From contig NZ_SMKV01000015.1 of assembly GCF_004348445.1 (NCBI RefSeq), positions 87,290-151,289 on the forward strand: a DNA stretch of 64,000 nt, in the 5' to 3' direction. The notes below the pieces were generated by a model. The model did not search any database. It was not told the origin of the DNA and saw nothing but the letters and a program-made list of their open reading frames with translations. This document shows, piece after piece, positions 44,317 to 52,370 of this stretch (position 1 is its first letter; each line of letters opens with the position of its first letter). Source of the DNA: Saccharopolyspora aridisoli (GTDB taxonomy: Bacteria; Actinomycetota; Actinomycetes; Mycobacteriales; Pseudonocardiaceae). Both the position numbers and the translations under genes were made by a program.

Positions 44317-46152
44317 TCAGGCGAGTCCGACCGCCCGCTGGGCGAAGTGGATCTCGGTCGCTACCTGGCGCAACGTCTCCGCGACGACCAGCGAGCCGTG
44401 GCCCGCGTCGTAGCGGTAGAACTCGAACGGGATCTCCCGCTCGCCCAGCCGGTCCAGGTAGTTGAGGATCTGCTGGATCGGGCAGCGCGGGTCGTTGTCG
44501 CCGGCCAGCACCAGGACCGGCGCGCGCACCTGGTCGACGTAGGTGATCGGCGAGGCCGTCTCGTAGACCTCCGGGATCTCCTCCGGGGAACCGCCGAACA
44601 GGGCTCGGTCGTAGGCGCGCAGCGGTTCCATCTCGTCGGCGAACGCCGAGACGTAGTCGGCCACCGGCACGCCCGCGACACCGCCCGCCCAGCGCTCCGG
44701 CTGGGTGCCCAGGGCCAACAGCGTCAGGTAGCCGCCCCACGACGCGCCCGCGACGACGCTCAGCGCCGGGGTGGTCAGCCCGGACTTGATCGCCCAGTCG
44801 TGCACCAGCGCCACGTCTTCGAGCTCGGTCGTGCCCGGCCTGCCCTCGATGGCATCCCGCCAGGCCGAGCCGTAGCCGGTGGAGCCCCGGTAGTTGATCT
44901 CCACGACGGCGAACCCGGCGTCCAGCCAGGCCGCGCGGTAGGCGGAGAACCGGTCCTCGTCCGCCGCGTGCGGGCCGCCGTGCAGGCTGAACACCGTGGG
45001 GATCGGGCCGTCCCCGGAGCCTTCCGGCCGCGCGACCAGCGCGTGAACCGAGTCGTTCGGGCCGTGGGCGACCTCGACGAACACGTCGGTCACGGGTGTC
45101 GTGCCCGGCGGCCGCTCGCCGGGCGGGGTCAGCAGCACCCGGTCGTCGCCGGTGGCCGACACCGTGCGCACCAGCGACGGGGTCGCCGCCGAGGACCACA
45201 CGTACTCCACGGCGTGGTCCGGCCGCACCGAAGCACCCGCGACGGTGCCGGGAGGGGTGGCGAGCTCGGTGAGCTCACCGGAGCCCAGGTCGTAGCGGTG
45301 CATGGTGGTGCGCGCGTGCTGGGTGTGGGCGATCAGCAGCGCTTTGCCGTCCGGGTACCAGTCGGCGGAGACCTCGCCGGGCAGGTCCAGTTCGATCCCG
45401 GTCTCGGTGTCACTGACGACGTCCCAGATCAGCAACTCCTCCTTGCCGCGGCGCTCGTGCAGCACCAGCAGCCTCGGGTCGCCGGTGACCGGCGCGAACT
45501 CCAGCGCGTCAAGCGACTTGCCGGGTCCGTCCCACTTCTCGGCGACCTCGGAGCCGTCGGTGCGCAGCACCCGCAGCGCGGGGTGCCGGGAGTCGCCGTG
45601 CTCCGAGTGCGAGATGACGAGCATGGTCTCGTCCCAGGACATCGCCGACAGCCCGCCGTCCTGCTCGTGCTCGTAGAGCACCTCGGGAGTGCCGCCGTCA
45701 CGCACCACCCACACGGTGACGCCGTCGTCGGTGGACATGCCGAGCCCGATCACCGAGCTGCCCAGCTCCAGTCCGGCAGGGTAGCCGGGGTGGGTTCCGG
45801 GAACGGCGGGCTCGGGGTCGCCGGCATCGAACGGCTGGACCTTCCAGCTGCCGAACTCGTCGCCGTCGGTGTCGTCGAACCACCAGATCTTGTCGCCGTC
45901 GACCGACAGCGTCCCGTGGAAGGTCCCTTGTGGACGGTCGGTGACCTGCCGGTGCTCGTCGGAGTCGCGGTCCCAGGCGTAGATCTCCCAGGTGCCGCTG
46001 GAGTTCGACACGTACAGGCTGCGCTGTGGCGCGTCCCGGGCCCAGTCGGGCAGGGACACGCGCGGGGCGGTGAACCGCGTACGCCACCGGCTCTCGCGCT
46101 CCGGGTCGTCGAACAGCGCGCTGGGGATCTTCGCCTCGGGATAGGTGCTCAC
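44317..46152 (-). CDS. S9 family serine peptidase (acylaminoacyl/prolyl oligopeptidase type)
   Basis: A 611-residue protein with an N-terminal beta-propeller-like region (about 45-345) and a peptidase domain. Ser471 lies in GASWGGY, Asp554 in GDNDPR and His585 in DAGHGS; HGGPH is at 391-395. There is no signal peptide. GTG 46152 gives MSTYPEAKIPSALF; longer frames upstream run into a 37-bp duplication and are rejected. It is a paralogue of 2287-4089. The substrate is unknown. Confidence 0.9.
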   Translation of the reverse strand: MSTYPEAKIPSALFDDPERESRWRTRFTAPRVSLPDWARDAPQRSLYVSNSSGTWEIYAWDRDSDEHRQVTDRPQGTFHGTLSVDGDKIWWFDDTDGDEFGSWKVQPFDAGDPEPAVPGTHPGYPAGLELGSSVIGLGMSTDDGVTVWVVRDGGTPEVLYEHEQDGGLSAMSWDETMLVISHSEHGDSRHPALRVLRTDGSEVAEKWDGPGKSLDALEFAPVTGDPRLLVLHERRGKEELLIWDVVSDTETGIELDLPGEVSADWYPDGKALLIAHTQHARTTMHRYDLGSGELTELATPPGTVAGASVRPDHAVEYVWSSAATPSLVRTVSATGDDRVLLTPPGERPPGTTPVTDVFVEVAHGPNDSVHALVARPEGSGDGPIPTVFSLHGGPHAADEDRFSAYRAAWLDAGFAVVEINYRGSTGYGSAWRDAIEGRPGTTELEDVALVHDWAIKSGLTTPALSVVAGASWGGYLTLLALGTQPERWAGGVAGVPVADYVSAFADEMEPLRAYDRALFGGSPEEIPEVYETASPITYVDQVRAPVLVLAGDNDPRCPIQQILNYLDRLGEREIPFEFYRYDAGHGSLVVAETLRQVATEIHFAQRAVGLA

Positions 46153-46197
46153 GTCCCCGATACTGCCCGATCGGCCCGCCGGGTGCGTGCACCCGGT

Positions 46198-46271
46198 CTC
46201 AGCGGTTCTTGCTGCGGGCCCGGTAGGCCGCGACCTCAGCGGTTCTTGCTGCGGGCCCGGTAGGCCGCGAC
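46198..46271. repeat. Exact 37-bp tandem duplication at the 3' end of the CGNR gene
   Basis: 46198-46234 and 46235-46271 are identical. The second copy encodes the last residues and stop of the CGNR regulator (…YRARSKNR). The first copy lies just beyond the stop as a silent second tail. Exact identity suggests a recent slippage or recombination event. Confidence 0.9.
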
Positions 46272-46772
46272 GGCGTTGCGGTTGGCGCAGGCGGTGGTGC
46301 AGAAGCGGCGGGAGCGGTTGCGGGTGAGGTCGATGACCACGCCCCGGCAGTTCTCGTCGGCGCACAGCGACAGCCGGGACATCTCGTCGAGCCGCACGAC
46401 GTCGACCATCGCCATCGCGGCCTCCACGATCACCCGGCGGGCCAGCGGGGCGTCGCTGTCGATCGCGTGCAGGTGCCAGTCCTCGCCGCCGTGCCGCACG
46501 AGCTGGGGGAGCGCTCCCGCTTCGGTGAGCATGGTGTTGACCAGCTCCGCCGCCCGGTCGCGGTCGGTGGTGAGCAGGTCGCGCAGGACCGGCCGCAGGG
46601 CGCGGAGCTCGTCGAGCTCGGTCTCGTCGCGGTCGTGGCGTCCGGTGTAGCGGTGTTCGGCGAACCAGGCGTCGACGGCTTGCACGGTGGTCAGCGAGTC
46701 GGGGTCCTCGGCGCTGTTGACCAGTGCCACCGCAGCCTGCAGCGCCGCCTCCGTGTCATGGCCAAAAATCAT
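46236..46772 (-). CDS. CGNR zinc finger / ABATE-type regulator
   Basis: A 178-residue protein with an N-terminal stress-responsive (ABATE-like) domain and a C-terminal zinc finger: LCADENCRGVVIDLTRNRSRRFCTTACANRNAVAAYRAR. The family motif CGNR is here CANR. Such proteins are putative DNA-binding regulators. It is divergent from an EamA exporter with only 38 bp between start codons, so it probably controls that exporter. Its 3' end is duplicated. Confidence 0.87.
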   Translation of the reverse strand: MIFGHDTEAALQAAVALVNSAEDPDSLTTVQAVDAWFAEHRYTGRHDRDETELDELRALRPVLRDLLTTDRDRAAELVNTMLTEAGALPQLVRHGGEDWHLHAIDSDAPLARRVIVEAAMAMVDVVRLDEMSRLSLCADENCRGVVIDLTRNRSRRFCTTACANRNAVAAYRARSKNR

Positions 46773-46773
46773 G

Positions 46774-46802
46774 TTGACATATTACACCCCCATTCATAGC
46801 GT
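46774..46802 (+). promoter_or_regulatory. Near-consensus promoter of the second EamA gene
   Basis: TTGACA (46774-46779), a 17-base spacer and TAGCGT (46797-46802) precede the ATG at 46811 by eight bases. The mRNA would be nearly leaderless. The -35 overlaps the first codons of the divergent CGNR gene region. Confidence 0.55.
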
Positions 46803-46810
46803 CATCTGCC

Positions 46811-47758
46811 ATGACCCGGTTAGCAAATGACAGAGCTGATGCGCGCGCTACTTCGAGGCTCGGCAGCGGACTGCTGCTCGCGCTGCTGTCGGCGGCCTCG
46901 TTCGGGATGGCGGGTGCGCTGGCGCGCGGTCTGCTCGAATCCGGGTGGAGTCCGGGTGCGGTGGTGCTGGTGCGGCTGAGCGTCGGTGCGCTGGCGCTGG
47001 CCCCGTTCGCGGTGCGCGCGCTGCGCGGCAGGTGGTGGCTGCTCCGCGCGCAGACCCGCCCGGTGCTGGTCTACGGCGCGCTCGGCATGGCGGGCACGCA
47101 GTTCTGCTACTTCTCCGCGGTGAGCACGATGGACGTGGCCGCCGCGCTGCTCATCGAATTCACGGCACCGGTGGCGATCGTGGGCTGGTTGTGGCTGCGG
47201 CGAGGTCAGCGGCCGCGACCGCTGACGGTCCTGGGAGCGTGCTCGGCCATCGCAGGACTGGTGTTCGCGCTGGACCTGGCATCGGGTGCGGACATCGCGT
47301 GGACGGGCGCGGCGTGGGCGTTCGCAGCGATGATCGGCAACGCAGCGTACTTCCTGGTCTCGGGTGAGACCGACGGCGTCCTCCCGCCGATCACCCTGGC
47401 CGGCGCGGGCCTGCTCCTCTCCGCGATCATCCTCGCCGTACTAGGTGCGGTCGGAATCCTGCCCATGCACGCGAATTTCGCGCCTGCCGTCTACGCGATC
47501 GGCGGAACCCCCTGGTGGACACCGCTCGTGGCGCTCGGCGTGATCGCCGCCGCCATCGCCTACACGACGGGCACGGCGGCCACCCGGCGCCTCGGCTCCC
47601 GCCTGGCCTCCTTCGTCGCCCTCATCGAGGTCGTCGCCAGCGCCCTGTTCGCCTGGCTGCTACTCGACCAGCAGCCGGGCCCGGCGGTGATCGTCGGCGG
47701 CCTGCTGATCATCACCGGAGTCGTCCTCGTCCGCCTCGGAGAACGGGACGTGGCCTGA
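46811..47758 (+). CDS. EamA/RhaT (DMT superfamily) exporter
   Basis: A 315-residue membrane protein with ten predicted helices and two EamA repeats (GSGLLLALLSAASFGMAGAL, then LLIEFTAPVAIVGWLWLRRG; FVALIEVVASALFAWLLLDQ in the second half). The substrate is probably a small metabolite or drug. It is divergent from the CGNR regulator. Its TGA directly abuts the stop of the convergent DUF1203 gene (TGATCA). It is distinct from the EamA gene at 11679 and not a recent copy. Confidence 0.88.
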   Translation: MTRLANDRADARATSRLGSGLLLALLSAASFGMAGALARGLLESGWSPGAVVLVRLSVGALALAPFAVRALRGRWWLLRAQTRPVLVYGALGMAGTQFCYFSAVSTMDVAAALLIEFTAPVAIVGWLWLRRGQRPRPLTVLGACSAIAGLVFALDLASGADIAWTGAAWAFAAMIGNAAYFLVSGETDGVLPPITLAGAGLLLSAIILAVLGAVGILPMHANFAPAVYAIGGTPWWTPLVALGVIAAAIAYTTGTAATRRLGSRLASFVALIEVVASALFAWLLLDQQPGPAVIVGGLLIITGVVLVRLGERDVA

Positions 47759-48238
47759 TCACCGCCGCACCTCGAACAGGAAGCACCCGAACTCCACCGC
47801 GCGGACGTGCGCGAGCGCCACGGCCGGATCCATCAGCAGGTCAGAAGCGGTCCGCTCGGAAAGCCCGGTTCTGCCGTCGAGCAGGCAGCCACCGAGGATC
47901 CGCCCCCCGGCGGAGTAGGCGCGCAGAACTCGCCGCGTCCCGCGGATCTCCTCCGGCCAGCCGGGATCGTCCGGTCCGGTGCAGGTGTCCGCGTGGATGA
48001 ACACCGGCCCGACCTCGTCGTATGCCCCGGGCGCGACCCCGCTCTCAGCGGCCCACCGCCGCAGCGGCGCGTAGCTCACGAGGGCCACCCGTTCGCCGGC
48101 GCGCACCCGCCGCAGGCAGCACCTCAGCGGCGCGCCTCCGGCCTCATCGACGAACGGCTCGATCTCATGACCGGCGTCGTCGACGTCCTGCAGCTGCGCC
48201 AGGACTCCCTCGGCGATCGGCAGCACTCGAAGATCCAT
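47759..48238 (-). CDS. DUF1203 family protein
   Basis: A 159-residue soluble protein beginning MDLRVLPIAEGVLAQL. It has CRRVRAGERVALVSYAPLRR, GPVFIHADTC and RAVEFGCFLFEVRR at the end, which I associate with DUF1203. No enzymatic motif is recognised. The stop touches that of the EamA gene without any spacer. TspO lies upstream in the same direction. Confidence 0.75.
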   Translation of the reverse strand: MDLRVLPIAEGVLAQLQDVDDAGHEIEPFVDEAGGAPLRCCLRRVRAGERVALVSYAPLRRWAAESGVAPGAYDEVGPVFIHADTCTGPDDPGWPEEIRGTRRVLRAYSAGGRILGGCLLDGRTGLSERTASDLLMDPAVALAHVRAVEFGCFLFEVRR

Positions 48239-48297
48239 GCCCCGATCGTCGTCGCCGCAGGCACCCGGATCCGGCGGGAATCGGCCATCGCACCGGG

Positions 48298-48756
48298 TCA
48301 GGGATTGCGGCGGGCGATCGCCGTCGACAGCGCGGTGGCGAAGGCGCACCACGCCACGTAAGGCGCCAGGGCGGCTCCGGCTCGCGCATCGGCCCGCGCC
48401 GCCCGTGCGAGCAGGTCGACCGAGCTCGCGGTCAGCGCAGCGGCCTCCACCGCCGCCCACGAGGGACGTCGCGCGCCCCAGAACACCCAGGTCCACCCGG
48501 CGTTGAGCAGCAGGTTCCCGGTGAGGGCTGGCGCGAAACCAGAACGCCGGGGGAGCTTGGACAACGCGACCGCCGAGGACACGGCGATGTCGGCGTACAG
48601 CGCGGTCCACACCGGACCGAACACCTGCGGAGGCGGCTGCCACCGCGGCTTGCGCAACTCACGGAACCACGCCCCATCGGCATCCACCGCACGCGCCCCG
48701 ACGACCGCAGTCGCCAAGACAGCAACCCCGCTCCCGACCAGCGCACGCCACCGCAT
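48298..48756 (-). CDS. TspO/MBR family membrane protein
   Basis: A 152-residue five-helix protein of the tryptophan-rich sensory protein/translocator family. Family motifs: KPRWQPPPQVFGPVWTALYADI (W-x-P-P-x-x-x-F-G-P-V-W-T) and NLLLNAGWTWVFWGARRP. It binds porphyrins or related tetrapyrroles and is linked to stress. ATG 48756 (MRWRALVGSG) is used; a longer open frame upstream lacks the family pattern. It sits 59 bp upstream of the DUF1203 gene, so the two may be co-transcribed. Confidence 0.9.
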   Translation of the reverse strand: MRWRALVGSGVAVLATAVVGARAVDADGAWFRELRKPRWQPPPQVFGPVWTALYADIAVSSAVALSKLPRRSGFAPALTGNLLLNAGWTWVFWGARRPSWAAVEAAALTASSVDLLARAARADARAGAALAPYVAWCAFATALSTAIARRNP

Positions 48757-49073
48757 CCAGCGAGTGTCACCCAACAACCACCAACCCGCCGCGCGCACGA
48801 CCAGCCACCGGCCACCGAGAAGGATCCCGGATCCGAAGGTCGTTGCTGGCGTCGCCGCATGCCACCCGCTGTCATCGCCGCTCACGACCCGGCCTGGCCA
48901 GTTCGGGCGCAGCAGACCCCCTAGCAATCCAGTAGCCCTGCTCGGTGGGGCGGCAGTAGCCACCACTCGCGGGGCGTAGCGGTTCGTCCATGAAGTGCCT
49001 GGACCCAGCGGTGGGCTGCGCTTGCGGTCAGAGGGTGCCAGGGTTGCTCTTGCAGGCAAGGGGGTGCCTGACT
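48757..49073. other. Divergent intergenic region, no gene recognised
   Basis: 317 bases between TspO and a membrane protein of unknown family. Open frames through it are extensions of neighbouring genes without conservation. AAGGGGG (about 49058-49064) is the ribosome-binding site of the next gene. No clear promoter pair was identified. Confidence 0.35.
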
Positions 49074-49679
49074 ATGACCGGCCTCGTCCACTCGTTCGCC
49101 GCTGAGAAGGCGGCGGAACCGGGTCTCTGGCGCGTCGTGCCGACAGCTCTGGGGCTGGCGTTCGCTGGTTCTGCGATCGTTGTCGGGCTGGTAGCGATCC
49201 GCTTCTACACCCGGGAGGAGAATCGGCCCAGTCGCCGCAGCCAAGTTCTGACGCTGCCGAAGGGTTGGGACTTCAAGGAGTACTGGGCAAGCAACTTGAC
49301 CTTGGTGACGGCGGTGTTCACGGGTCTGTTCACAGACAAGCTGGAGATACTGACCACCAACACAACCGTGCTCCCCGTGGTCATGGTCACCAACGGGGTC
49401 GCCGTTGGGCTGCTTGGCGCAGCGCCGCTAGTGCTCACGATCGCCCGGACCCCGGAGGGTGAGACGCGGATCGCTGGGTGGCTGGTGGCCTCCATCCTTG
49501 CCCTCGGCGCCGCGGGGACCCAGCTCGGCGTCCTTGTGTGGTGTGCCGACCGCCATCTCGACCTCGGCGACGCACAGTGGATCTTGCGCCCGTTGGGAGC
49601 GTTGGCAGTGGTGCTGCTCGTCGCGTATGGCTTCTCTTCGGTGTGGCGCCCATTGGTGGCGCCACGCAATGCCGGCTGA
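49074..49679 (+). CDS. Membrane protein of unknown family beside tRNA-Pro
   Basis: A 201-residue protein with four probable transmembrane helices (about 22-45, 75-95, 104-127 and 139-158/177-195). A basic cytoplasmic loop (RFYTREENRPSRRSQ) and an NLTLVTAVFTGLF segment stand out. I recognise no family. The ATG follows AAGGGGG by nine bases. Base composition is lower in GC and codon use more mixed than in neighbours. It lies on the 3' side of tRNA-Pro, a common integration target, so transfer is possible, but no integrase or att repeat is visible. Confidence 0.65.
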   Translation: MTGLVHSFAAEKAAEPGLWRVVPTALGLAFAGSAIVVGLVAIRFYTREENRPSRRSQVLTLPKGWDFKEYWASNLTLVTAVFTGLFTDKLEILTTNTTVLPVVMVTNGVAVGLLGAAPLVLTIARTPEGETRIAGWLVASILALGAAGTQLGVLVWCADRHLDLGDAQWILRPLGALAVVLLVAYGFSSVWRPLVAPRNAG

Positions 49680-49862
49680 ACCGCGGGCTCTCGGCCATGT
49701 CCTCCTGGCCAGGCTTGTGCTCCCCGCTTCGGAGCAGTGGCCCCGGCTACTTCCTCAGAGTCCTTCCAGAGGCTGAGCCAAAGCTCGGGGCGCTGGAGCC
49801 CAACGTGTTGCTTCGAGTGCTACCCGAGCAGTGTTCTCCCAGCGGCGCATCCAGGCATAGGG

Positions 49863-49909
49863 AAAGGGCCTGGTCGGAACTCCTCGCGGGAGTCCTGACC
49901 AGGCCCTTT
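49863..49909 (-). terminator. Terminator downstream of tRNA-Pro
   Basis: AAAGGGCCTGGTC (49863-49875) pairs perfectly with GACCAGGCCCTTT (49897-49909); an inner ACTCC/GGAGT stem extends it. It lies directly past the 3' end of the minus-strand tRNA. Confidence 0.8.
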
Positions 49910-49915
49910 GCCTTG

Positions 49916-49989
49916 TCGGGGTGGCGGGATTTGAACCCACGACCTCTTCGACCCGAACGAAGCGCGCTCCCAAGCTGCGCCACACCCCG
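49916..49989 (-). tRNA. tRNA-Pro (anticodon CGG)
   Basis: A 74-nt cloverleaf on the minus strand. The acceptor CGGGGTG pairs with CACCCCG with discriminator A. The D-arm lies in GGCGCAGCTTGGGAGCGC. The anticodon stem CTTCG/CGAAG has loop TTCGGGT, giving anticodon CGG (codon CCG), and the T-arm is GTGGGTTCAAATCCCGC. CCA is not encoded. Confidence 0.95.
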
Positions 49990-50039
49990 ATCTCCAGCTC
50001 TGAGGCATCTCGGGTGCTCGCCTCAGCGCTGGACATAGC

Positions 50040-51008
50040 TTAGCGGATGCCCTCGCTCGCTCCGTACGGGGTCCTGCTTTCGGTGTCCTTCCTGGTCGCG
50101 GCCGGGTTTTCGGTCCGAGGCAGCAAGGTCAGCAGCGTCGCCTCCGGCGGGCATGCGAAGCGGACCGGCGCGTACGGCGAGGTTCCCAAGCCGGCCGAGA
50201 CGTGCAGGTGCATCCGCTCGCCCCACGTGGAGGCGCCGCGGGCGCGGGTCCGGTCGATGTCGCAGTTGGTCGTCAGGGCGCCGTAGCCCGGCACGCGCAG
50301 CTGGCCGCCGTGGGTGTGCCCGGCCATCACCAGGTCGTAGCCGTCCTCGGCGAAGCTGTCCAGCACCCGGGGCTCGGGCGAGTGGGTGATGCCGAGCTTG
50401 AGCCCCGCATCCGCCGGGGGCTGGCCCGCGATCTCCTCGTAGCGGTCCAAGTGCAGGTGCGGGTCGTCCAGACCGGCGACGTGGATCTTCGTGCCGTTGA
50501 CGTCGATGTCGTGGCGGCAGTGGGTGGCGTCGAGCCAGCCGTGCTCGGTCATCGCCGCGCGCAGGTCCCGCCACGGCAGCGGCTCACCGTGGATGCGCTT
50601 GGTCTTCGCCGACGGCAGCAAGTAGCGGGCCGGGTTCTTCGGCTTCGGGCCGTAGTAGTCGTTGCTGCCGAAGATGAACACACCGGGCTTGGACAGCAGC
50701 GGCCCCATCGCGCGCAGCGCCGCCGGGACCGCCTGCGGATGCGCCAGGTTGTCGCCGGTGTTGACCACGAAGTCGGGGTCGAGGTCGGCGAGCTCGGCTA
50801 CCCAGCGCTGCTTCGACCGCTGGTTCGGCGTCATGTGCAGGTCAGAGATGTGCAGCACCCGCAGCGGGGGTGTGCCCTCGGCCAAGACCGGAACCGTCGC
50901 CTGGCGCAACGTCCAGTGCCGTCGTTCGATGGCCGCCGAGTAGGTGAGCGTCGCGGCGCCGACCGCGCCCGCGCTGAGCAGAATCCGCCCGAACTTGTTC
51001 ACCCTCAC
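50040..51008 (-). CDS. Metallophosphoesterase (calcineurin-like, membrane-anchored)
   Basis: About 322 residues. An N-terminal hydrophobic segment (ILLSAGAVGAATLTYSAAI) is probably a signal anchor. The dimetal phosphoesterase motifs follow: HISDLHM, NTGDN, GSNDYY, ITHSPEP and AGHTHGGQ. GTG 51008 or 51002 can serve as start. Homologues sit beside ponA2 in mycobacteria, as they do here (with two genes in between), hinting at an envelope lipid or nucleotide substrate. The product is uncertain. Confidence 0.87.
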   Translation of the reverse strand: MRVNKFGRILLSAGAVGAATLTYSAAIERRHWTLRQATVPVLAEGTPPLRVLHISDLHMTPNQRSKQRWVAELADLDPDFVVNTGDNLAHPQAVPAALRAMGPLLSKPGVFIFGSNDYYGPKPKNPARYLLPSAKTKRIHGEPLPWRDLRAAMTEHGWLDATHCRHDIDVNGTKIHVAGLDDPHLHLDRYEEIAGQPPADAGLKLGITHSPEPRVLDSFAEDGYDLVMAGHTHGGQLRVPGYGALTTNCDIDRTRARGASTWGERMHLHVSAGLGTSPYAPVRFACPPEATLLTLLPRTENPAATRKDTESRTPYGASEGIR

Positions 51009-51071
51009 AAGCCTACGTCTCGACAGGGGTCGGCGGCCCGCCGCCCACGCGCCTGGCGCGATAATCGGCGC

Positions 51072-51542
51072 ATGGCAGAGCTCAAGGAAAAGCTGCGCGC
51101 GGACCTGTCCGCCGCGATGAAGCAACGCGACACCGCCGTCACCGGAGTCCTGCGCATGGCGCTGGCCGCCGTGGGCAAGGAGGAGGTGTCCGGCAAGCAG
51201 CAGCGGGAGCTCTCCGACGACGAGGTGCTCAAGGTGCTGTCGAAGGAGGCCAAGAAGCGTGACGAGGCGTCGGAGGCGTTCCGCTCGGCCGGTCGTGACG
51301 AGCAGGCCGATTCCGAAGCCTCCGAGGCCGAGGTCCTGCGCCGCTACCTTCCCCAGCAGCTCTCCGACGACGAGCTGTCCTCACTGGTCACCGAGGCCAT
51401 CGCCGAGGTCGAGGCCGAGTCGGGCGAGCGTCCGGGCATGAAGCAGATGGGCCAGGTCATGAAAGCGGCCAACGCCAAGGCCGCGGGCCGCGCCGAAGGC
51501 GGCAAGGTCGCCGGGATCGTCAAGGCCCAGCTCCAGGGCTGA
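51072..51542 (+). CDS. GatB/YqeY domain protein
   Basis: A 156-residue YqeY-type protein (MAELKEKLRADLSAAMKQRD...; LRRYLPQQLSDDEL; GERPGMKQMGQVMKAANAKAAGRAEGGKVA). It carries the tail domain of the GatB tRNA amidotransferase as a stand-alone protein; its exact role is unsettled. It is divergent from the metallophosphoesterase and convergent with the siderophore-interacting protein, and its stop lies in a small hairpin. Confidence 0.92.
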   Translation: MAELKEKLRADLSAAMKQRDTAVTGVLRMALAAVGKEEVSGKQQRELSDDEVLKVLSKEAKKRDEASEAFRSAGRDEQADSEASEAEVLRRYLPQQLSDDELSSLVTEAIAEVEAESGERPGMKQMGQVMKAANAKAAGRAEGGKVAGIVKAQLQG

Positions 51543-51555
51543 GCCACCGGCTCAG
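51539..51555. terminator. Mini-hairpin holding both stops of the yqeY-like and siderophore genes
   Basis: CTGAGCC (51539-51545) and GGCTCAG (51549-51555) pair over three bases. Each arm contains one stop codon (TGA 51540-51542; TCA 51552-51554). Confidence 0.45.
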
Positions 51556-52337
51556 TCGCCGGCGGTGTTCCGGCGCCAGTAGGCGAGGGCGTAGAGGTGG
51601 CGGCGGTCCAGTCCGAGCTCGCGCTGGCAGTGCTCGCGCAGCTGGTGGACCGCCTCGGCCTCCGCGCCGATCCACACGTAGGGGTCCGGGCCCAGGTCGG
51701 TGTCGCGGACGGCGTCGAGCAGCAGGTCGCCCTGGCCCGCCGGGGTGCCGTTGCGGTGGAGCCAGCGCCAGGTGACCTCAGCCGCCGAGTTGATCCGCTG
51801 CTGCTCGAATTCGTCGGCGACCTCGGCGAGAACTCGCGCTCGGGCCCCGGCGGGCAGCTCTTCGAGGATCGCGGCGATCGCCGGCAGCGCCGTCTCGTCC
51901 CCGATCAGCACCAGCGGATCCGCATCGGGATTCGGTTGGTAGGCCGGGCTGGGGCCGACCGTGACGATCTGATCGCCCGGCTCGGCCTCCGACGCCCACT
52001 TGCTTCCCGGGCCGTCGTGGTCGTGGATCACGAAGTCGATCGCCAGCTCCCGCCGCTCGGCGTCGAAGCCGCGGACCGTGTAGGTGCGCTGCCGGGGCTG
52101 CTCGTCTCGGGGGAGGGCGAAGACCTCCTCGCGGGTGCGGCCCAGCGGCATCGGCTTGCCCGGCTGCGGCAGGCAGAGCTTGATCCGCTGGTCGCTGCCG
52201 TTGCTGACGAAGTCGGCCAGCTCGTCCCCGCCGAGGACCAGCCGCACCACGCGCGGTGTGATCCGCTCGGTCGACCGCACCTCGACCAGGCGGTAGCGGG
52301 ACCGGGCACGTCGGGTGCTCGCCTGTGCTCTCGTCAC
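51552..52337 (-). CDS. Siderophore-interacting (ViuB/SIP family) flavin reductase
   Basis: A 261-residue protein that releases iron from ferric siderophores with FAD and NAD(P)H. The FAD-binding motif RQRTYTVRGFD and the SIP C-terminal features (VLIGDETALPAIAAILEELP; WIGAEAEAVHQLREH; YALAYWRRNTAGD) are visible. No siderophore cluster is in the window. It is convergent with yqeY, with ponA2 just upstream on the same strand. Confidence 0.93.
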   Translation of the reverse strand: MTRAQASTRRARSRYRLVEVRSTERITPRVVRLVLGGDELADFVSNGSDQRIKLCLPQPGKPMPLGRTREEVFALPRDEQPRQRTYTVRGFDAERRELAIDFVIHDHDGPGSKWASEAEPGDQIVTVGPSPAYQPNPDADPLVLIGDETALPAIAAILEELPAGARARVLAEVADEFEQQRINSAAEVTWRWLHRNGTPAGQGDLLLDAVRDTDLGPDPYVWIGAEAEAVHQLREHCQRELGLDRRHLYALAYWRRNTAGD

Positions 52338-52370
52338 GCGGGCGAGTTTACGAGGACCCGATTCGCCCGG

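Noticed and set aside
49074..49989. Prophage or integrative element at tRNA-Pro
   Set aside because: No integrase, excisionase, phage genes or duplicated tRNA end in the window.
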